Assembly (NCBI GenBank): GCA_038234235.1
Contig: JBBSUQ010000105.1
Location: forward strand, 1 to 11,563
Source: JBBSUQ01 sp038234235
GTDB lineage: Bacteria; Bacteroidota; Bacteroidia; Flavobacteriales_D; Crocinitomicaceae
Reading direction: 5' to 3'
Length of the DNA: 11,563 bases
Position 1 is the first letter of the stretch. Every line of letters starts with the position of its first letter. This document shows, one piece after another, positions 7,739-11,563 of this stretch. Under the pieces are notes generated by a model. The model was not told where the DNA came from. It was given only the letters and a program-made list of their open reading frames with translations, and did no database searches. Made by a program: the position numbers and the translations under genes.

Positions 7739-8150
7739 AATTCTACGGTAGAATCAAAATGGATAGTTCGATAAATCATAGTAATTCTACGGTAGATTTT
7801 TGAGGAAATTAGCCAGATAAATAATGAATTCTACGGTAGTTTTTAATTGAAATTTTGGATACCTGGCAAAAATTCTACGGTAGAATTTTGGGGTAATTAC
7901 GCTGAACAAAATGGAATTCTACGGTAGATTTAAAAAAAAAACAGACAAATCAAAAATGAATTCTACGGTAGATTTTAATTAAAATTTTAGAAATTGTCGA
8001 AAATTCTACGGTAGATTTTTGAAAAATTATGCTGAACAAAATGGAATTCTACGGTAGATTTTTAAAAAAAACAGACAAATCAAAGCTGAATTCTACGGTA
8101 AAATTTATTAAAAATAACACTGAAATAAAATGGAATTCATCATTAGATTA
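7739..8150. repeat. Tandem array of ten dyad-bearing 44-base monomers, unknown function
   Basis: The 12-mer AATTCTACGGTA occurs exactly at 7739, 7783, 7827, 7871, 7915, 7959, 8002, 8045 and 8089. A degraded copy, AATTCATCATTAGATT, is at 8134. Spacings are 44, 44, 44, 44, 44, 43, 43, 44 and 45. Bases after the core are usually GATTT; copies 1 and 4 read GAA instead, making a full TTCTAC-G-GTAGAA palindrome. The 27-32 bases between cores fall into three related classes repeating in order with a period of 130-132. One class ends in GCTGAACAAAATGG, one contains ACAGACAAATCAAA, and one is TTAATT(A/G)AAATTTT-like. Cores are thus far better conserved than linkers, which suggests binding-site selection. 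The array has no reading frame and lies between the divergent parE operon and the lipoprotein gene, ending 143 bases before the latter's start. The bases between it and that start (8151-8293) show no clear promoter. Confidence 0.95.
7869..7889. promoter_or_regulatory. Best-formed dyad of the array: 21-base perfect palindrome
   Basis: Copy 4 of the array has arms AAAATTCTAC and GTAGAATTTT around a single central G, symmetrical over 21 bases. A one-base centre is too tight for an RNA hairpin, so symmetry at the DNA level, as for a dimeric DNA-binding protein, is the more natural reading. The other copies keep the left half-site and at least part of the right one (GTAGA in most). Confidence 0.6.
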
Positions 8151-8293
8151 TTGAAACATCGTGCAAAAAATGACCAGATATCAATAATTTCCTAAAAACA
8201 CTCCCACATTCTCTCAAATCATAATTTTTCCTAATCCTTTCTTGAATATTATTTTAATTGACCAACTTTAATTTAAAATTCAAATTTAACACT

Positions 8294-8506
8294 ATGAAAA
8301 AGTATTTATTAATTCCATTGACTGCATCATTGTTAATAATTTCGGCATGTAAAAAGAAAGAAAAAGGAACCTGTTACTGTGAATATTATAGTGGCGAGGA
8401 AACTCATTACGACTTAAGTGCCTTGCCAAGAAATCAGCAAGAAGACTCTTGCAAAGTGATAGATAACAACGCAGAAGCTTTTGCCGGTGATTGCGAATTA
8501 AAATAA
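8294..8506 (+). CDS. Small Cys-rich lipoprotein of unknown function
   Basis: A 70-residue protein with a clear lipoprotein signal: MKKYLLIPL, a hydrophobic core, then lipobox IISAC with lipidated Cys19. The mature part starts CKKKEKG and has four further cysteines, C27, C29, C53 and C67 (CYC near the start, DSC in the middle, GDC near the end), enough for two disulfide bonds in the periplasm. I recognise no family. The ATG at 8294 is chosen because it begins the signal peptide; a TTG 36 bases upstream would add a polar extension ahead of it and is unlikely. The same domain recurs immediately downstream as a broken copy, so this is a tandemly duplicated gene. The lysines directly after the lipidated Cys are common in Bacteroidota lipoproteins and do not settle inner- or outer-membrane location. 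Confidence 0.85.
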   Translation: MKKYLLIPLTASLLIISACKKKEKGTCYCEYYSGEETHYDLSALPRNQQEDSCKVIDNNAEAFAGDCELK

Positions 8507-8516
8507 CCCTACACAC

Positions 8517-8713
8517 ATGAAAAAAATATAATTTGCTTTTTAGAGGTTTTTGATTTTAACAAAAAGAAAAAAGGAAATTGTTATTGTGAATATTATAGTG
8601 GCGATAAAACTCATTATGAACTTACTGATCTTCCGCACAATGAACAAGAAGATTCATGTAGGGTGTTGGATTCTTATGCTGAATCTTTTGTTGGTGATTG
8701 TAAATTAAAGTAA
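8517..8713 (+). pseudogene. Decayed tandem copy of the small lipoprotein gene
   Basis: Codons from about 8561 to the TAA at 8711-8713 encode KKKKGNCYCEYYSGDKTHYE and onward to GDCKLK. About 31 of 46 residues from the first Gly match the intact gene upstream, all four mature cysteines are kept, and most changes are conservative. The start is broken: ATG at 8517 begins ATGAAAAAAATA and then hits TAA, and it lies in a different frame from the body. The distance from ATG to the conserved Gly codon is 56 bases, against 72 in the intact gene, so a net loss of 16 bases removed the signal-peptide core and shifted the frame. No ATG, GTG or TTG precedes the body in its own frame. The body is in the same frame as the upstream gene, separated from it by that gene's TAA. 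Confidence 0.82.
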
Positions 8714-8823
8714 AGAATTTTAATCAAATTGTAGCCGATATTTTTACATATACTTTCCATCATTAAAATAAAAGTCTGAAATGTTATACATTTTACTTAT
8801 TTTAGCCACTCAAAAAAACGATA

Positions 8824-9081
8824 ATGGCTAGTAAAAGATTTCTAAAAAAGGATTTGAACATGATGGTTTACGATATAGTTGAAGAATGCTATACAGTAAG
8901 TATGTTTGAACCACAAAAAACCGAAAAAGCAGATAAAATAATTGACCAAGCAGCAGATTTTCAAGAAGATATGCTAGCAAAAGTTCATACTGCTAAAAAC
9001 AACAAAGATTTTGCAGTAATTCGCAAGCAAATTGAAACGAAAGCTGATGATTTTGTGGATCAATTAAACAAACTGAAATAA
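8824..9081 (+). CDS. Small helical protein of unknown function, next to pspA
   Basis: An 85-residue, charged protein (MASKRFLKKDLNMMVYDIVE at the start, FVDQLNKLK at the end) that appears almost entirely alpha-helical, with no signal peptide or membrane segment. It contains a single Cys in VEECYTVSMFEP. I do not recognise a named family. It lies 23 bases before the pspA-like gene on the same strand without a terminator between, so the two are probably co-transcribed and a role linked to PspA is a reasonable inference, not shown by sequence. The ATG follows an A-rich leader (CAAAAAAACGATA). A near-match to the -7 element, TACATTTT at 8787-8794, lies upstream but lacks the final G. Confidence 0.75.
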   Translation: MASKRFLKKDLNMMVYDIVEECYTVSMFEPQKTEKADKIIDQAADFQEDMLAKVHTAKNNKDFAVIRKQIETKADDFVDQLNKLK

Positions 9082-9104
9082 TTAAATTTAAAAATATTAT
9101 AAAT

Positions 9105-9809
9105 ATGTCTTGGTTTAGCAGATTATTTAGAATAGGAAGAGCGGAAGCACATTCTGCTTTGGACAAATTGGAAGATCCAATTAAAATGACCGAACAAGGA
9201 ATTCGTGATTTAAAAGCCAATCAGGAAAAAGCCATGGTCGCACTTGCTGAAGTTAAAGCAATGGGAATTAGAGCAAAATCTGATGCTGATAATTATGACG
9301 CAAAAGCAAAAGAATATGAAGGCAAAGCAATTGCACTTCTTTCGAGAGCAAAAGATGGCGACATGGAGCAAGCTGAGGCTGACCGTTTAGCTAGTGAAGC
9401 TTTGTTGAAAAAACAAGAAAATGAAAATTTAGCACAACAAGCTCGAAAAAATCAAGGTTATTTTGAACAGAATGCCGATAAACTTGGCGGAAATTTAAAA
9501 GGACTTAGAGACAATATCAGTAAGTATGAAAATGAACTAAAAACACTTAAAGCAAGAGCAACTGTTTCAAGCGCATCTAAACAAATCAATAAAGATTTGG
9601 CAAATGTTGATTCTTCAAGTACTGTTTCTATGTTAGAAAAAATGAAAGAAAAGGTTGCAAAAGAAGAAGCTTTGGCAGAATCTTATGCAGATATAGCAGG
9701 AGAAAGTAGATCAGTTGACGATGAAATTGACAAAGCCCTTGGTGGTGCTGATGCAGAAGTAAAAGTAAAAGGTGATCTTTCTGCTTTGAAAGAAAAAATG
9801 GGATTGTAA
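9105..9809 (+). CDS. pspA: PspA/IM30 family membrane-stress protein
   Basis: The PspA/IM30/Vipp1 family (ESCRT-III superfamily) consists of peripheral inner-membrane proteins that form oligomers and preserve membrane integrity under envelope stress. The 234 residues fit: an N-terminal amphipathic helix (MSWFSRLFRIGRAEAHSALD), the family-typical LEDPIKMTEQGIRDLK at about 22-37, then long alanine- and charge-rich coiled-coil helices to about residue 200. The tail is flexible (DDEIDKALGGADAEVKV) and ends LKEKMGL. There is no transmembrane segment. No pspF, pspB or pspC neighbours are present; instead a small helical protein precedes it. The gene ends just before a strong hairpin with a T-run. 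Confidence 0.88.
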   Translation: MSWFSRLFRIGRAEAHSALDKLEDPIKMTEQGIRDLKANQEKAMVALAEVKAMGIRAKSDADNYDAKAKEYEGKAIALLSRAKDGDMEQAEADRLASEALLKKQENENLAQQARKNQGYFEQNADKLGGNLKGLRDNISKYENELKTLKARATVSSASKQINKDLANVDSSSTVSMLEKMKEKVAKEEALAESYADIAGESRSVDDEIDKALGGADAEVKVKGDLSALKEKMGL

Positions 9810-9833
9810 AAATCTATTTAAATAATAATTATT

Positions 9834-9882
9834 ATTCCACAATTGCTCTAATTTATAGTGGTGATTGTGGAATTTTTATTTT
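9834..9882 (+). terminator. Intrinsic terminator-like hairpin after pspA, abutting the transporter start
   Basis: ATTCCACAAT (9834-9843) and ATTGTGGAAT (9864-9873) form a perfect 10-base stem with a 20-base loop, followed directly by TTTTATTTT. This fits a rho-independent terminator for the 8824-9809 transcription unit. It ends 6 bases before the ATG of the transporter gene, so it could also act as a leader attenuator for that gene. Confidence 0.75.
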
Positions 9883-9888
9883 AAGCAA

Positions 9889-11262
9889 ATGAAAAAGTGG
9901 AAACTAATTGTATTGATCCTTGTCGCGATTGCTGGATTTACCATAAAATTTTTAACTGACGGTGACCCGAAAGAAAAGTTAATCAATTCTGGAATCTTGG
10001 CAATTATAATGGTCATTTTCTGGATCTTAGAAATTATTCCTATTTATGTAACGGCACTTTTTCCTTTAATTTTAGGAATTCCTTTAGAAGTTATAACGGA
10101 CAAACAACTTGCCTCTCAATATGGTAACTCAAATGTCTTTTTATTTCTAGGAGGATTTATGATGGCTCTGGCGCTTGAAAAATGGGAAGTTCACAAGCAA
10201 ATTGCAACCGGAATTCTACGCACGATTGGCAAAAATCATTTAATGATGCTTTTTAGTTTTCTCACTGCAACTGCCCTACTTTCAATGTGGATTAGCAATA
10301 CCGCCACGGCATTAATGATGCTTCCAATGGCAATGTCAGTAATTTCTGCCTTACCAATTAATTATAAAGATTCTCGATTTACAGTACTTTTATTACTAGC
10401 AGTTGCTTATGGTGCAAACGTGGGCGGTATGGCAACTTTAGTAGGATCTCCGCCTAATATTCAAATGGCAACTATGCTCAATGAAAAAGGTTATAATATA
10501 GATTTTTATGAATGGCTTAAATATGGCTTGCCTCTAAGTTTAATTCTATTGGTATTGATTTTTATAGCTTTCTACTTTATGATGGAACCAAATCTGAGAA
10601 ATAAGCCAGTGGAAGTCAATATCGAGAACAAACCATGGACGAAGGATCAGTTTAAAGTAATTTCAATTTTTGGAATTCTAATAATATTATGGGCATTTAA
10701 AGATTTTATTATTGCAAAAACTGGAATTATTTACAAAGATGAAACGGCTGCTTTACTTATGGCATCCATTATGTTTATTATACCCTCCAGCAAAGAAGGA
10801 GATTCTCTACTCAAATGGAAAGATATGAAAGAGATTCCTTGGGGAATTCTTATTCTCTTTGGTGGTGGTTTGGCAATGGCAACTATTTTAGATATTAATG
10901 GAGTCATTGATTTTCTATTTGAAAAATCAGGTTTCATACAAACAATGGCTTTTCCCTCTTTATTAGTATTCCTTGTTTTTGTTTCAATCTTTGGTACCGA
11001 AGTAATGTCGAATTTGGCATTGGTTACTGTTATTACTCCATTTCTAATAAAAATTGGCGTTGAATCAGGTTACAATCCAATTCAAATTTGCTTGCCTGTT
11101 ACGCTCGCCGCGAGTTGTGCATTTATGTTACCGGTTGGCACACCGCCAAATGCTATTGTGTTTGCTTCAGGCCGCATTAAAATATCTCAAATGGCAAAAT
11201 ATGGATTCTTAATTAACATTCTTGCGGCCATTGTTATTATTAGTTACTTTCTCTTATTTTAA
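9889..11262 (+). CDS. DASS/SLC13 family sodium:anion (dicarboxylate/sulfate-type) symporter
   Basis: A 457-residue polytopic inner-membrane transporter with roughly a dozen hydrophobic segments. The two inverted-repeat signatures of the divalent anion:sodium symporter family are seen. SNT is at 136-138 in WISNTATALMMLP, with GSPPN at 187-191. The matching SN(L) is at 374-376 in TEVMSNLALVTV, with VGTPPNAIVFASG at 416-428. Family members import succinate, other C4 dicarboxylates, citrate or sulfate with Na+; the substrate cannot be read from this sequence. The second SNT motif has Leu for Thr. The start is ATG 9889 (MKKWKLIVLILVAIAGF), which begins the first membrane helix. A TTG at 9865 extends the frame by eight codons but lies inside the terminator stem and is rejected. 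The yaaA start follows 15 bases after the stop. Confidence 0.9.
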   Translation: MKKWKLIVLILVAIAGFTIKFLTDGDPKEKLINSGILAIIMVIFWILEIIPIYVTALFPLILGIPLEVITDKQLASQYGNSNVFLFLGGFMMALALEKWEVHKQIATGILRTIGKNHLMMLFSFLTATALLSMWISNTATALMMLPMAMSVISALPINYKDSRFTVLLLLAVAYGANVGGMATLVGSPPNIQMATMLNEKGYNIDFYEWLKYGLPLSLILLVLIFIAFYFMMEPNLRNKPVEVNIENKPWTKDQFKVISIFGILIILWAFKDFIIAKTGIIYKDETAALLMASIMFIIPSSKEGDSLLKWKDMKEIPWGILILFGGGLAMATILDINGVIDFLFEKSGFIQTMAFPSLLVFLVFVSIFGTEVMSNLALVTVITPFLIKIGVESGYNPIQICLPVTLAASCAFMLPVGTPPNAIVFASGRIKISQMAKYGFLINILAAIVIISYFLLF

Positions 11263-11277
11263 AACATTTATTTTACA

Positions 11278-11563
11278 ATGAAAATATTACTTTCTCCCGC
11301 TAAAACTCTGAATACCGAACCTAAAAAGGAGTTAAAAGATTTCACCATCAGTAATTTTATAGAAAAGACAGTGAAAGTTAATAAGGTTCTAAAAAAATGG
11401 AATACTAAAAAAATGATGGATACCATGTCCATTTCCAAAGTTTTAGCAGTTTTAAATGTAGAGAGAAATAAATCCTGGTCTGTACCAACTGAAATTACAA
11501 AAGATGTTTTTCAAGCCGGATTAATGTTTCAAGGTGAAGTTTACCGCGGTTTAAATTTTGAAG
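11278..11563 (+). CDS. yaaA: YaaA/UPF0246 peroxide-stress protein (5' part, cut by window edge)
   Basis: The first 95 codons of a gene running off the window. It opens MKILLSPAKTLNTEP, matching the ISPAKT start of E. coli YaaA, and the aligned region ends FQAGLMFQGEVYRGLNFE, matching the AF.GDVY.GL segment. In between, the MDTMSISKVLAVLNVER stretch matches the L..IS.KLA.LN..R helix. E. coli YaaA limits intracellular free iron and so protects DNA and protein from hydrogen peroxide damage; the family also binds DNA. It starts 15 bases after the transporter stop and is probably in the same transcript. Confidence 0.9.
   Translation, partial: MKILLSPAKTLNTEPKKELKDFTISNFIEKTVKVNKVLKKWNTKKMMDTMSISKVLAVLNVERNKSWSVPTEITKDVFQAGLMFQGEVYRGLNFE

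Noticed and set aside
7739..8150. A CRISPR array
   Set aside because: The conserved unit is only about 12-17 bases, the linkers are related to each other in a repeating order rather than unique, and no cas genes are nearby.
7739..8150. A repetitive protein-coding region
   Set aside because: The 44-base period is not a multiple of three, spacings vary by one base, and stops occur in all frames.
7739..8150. A series of RNA hairpins or terminators
   Set aside because: The dyad has a one-base centre, so a stable hairpin loop cannot form without opening most of the stem, and most copies are not fully symmetrical.
8258..8293. Lipoprotein start at TTG 8258
   Set aside because: It would put a 12-residue polar extension before a canonical lipoprotein signal peptide that begins at ATG 8294.
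9865..9888. Transporter start at TTG 9865
   Set aside because: This codon lies inside the perfect stem of the terminator-like hairpin, and the eight extra residues precede a normal MKKWK membrane-protein start at ATG 9889.
10212..10220. A further copy of the array core (AATTCTACG) inside the transporter gene
   Set aside because: Only nine bases match, the right half-site is absent and it is in coding sequence; a chance match in AT-rich DNA.

Overview
The window is AT-rich and looks chromosomal, from a member of the Bacteroidota, most likely Flavobacteriales. The supports are the type of the topoisomerase IV subunits (HPHGDASIGDALVQ around the ParC active site), A-rich leaders without Shine-Dalgarno sequences, a TAnnTTTG-type promoter element ahead of parE, and the overall codon usage. 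No mobile element, CRISPR array, tRNA or rRNA was found.

Left part (1-2163, + strand): the last 32 codons of a gene resembling prmC (release-factor glutamine methyltransferase) are followed 23 bases later by ligA, the NAD-dependent DNA ligase. ligA begins with an unusual tandem repeat encoding NKEEI. ligA converges, with only 11 bases between the stops, on a leftward block (2175-7475) transcribed parE, parC, then a membrane-anchored SIMPL-domain protein. Gaps of 6 and 21 bases suggest one operon. ligA and topoisomerase IV both serve the end of chromosome replication: ligase seals nicks and topoisomerase IV unlinks daughter chromosomes.

Middle (7476-8293): an 818-base non-coding region between the divergent parE operon and a small lipoprotein gene. 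It holds the most striking structure of the window: nine copies of an invariant 12-mer, AATTCTACGGTA, plus one decayed copy, spaced 43-45 bases apart. The core is a dyad (TTCTAC-G-GTAGAA in its best copies). The intervening DNA is much less conserved but shows a higher-order period of about 131 bases (three monomers). I do not recognise it. It looks like an array of protein-binding sites rather than a CRISPR.

Right part (8294-11563, + strand): a 70-residue Cys-rich lipoprotein is followed by a decayed tandem copy that lost its signal peptide. Then come a small helical protein of unknown function paired with a PspA/IM30 membrane-stress protein, an intrinsic-terminator-like hairpin, a DASS/SLC13-type anion transporter whose start codon lies a few bases after that hairpin, and the first 95 codons of yaaA (peroxide-stress protein), cut by the window edge.
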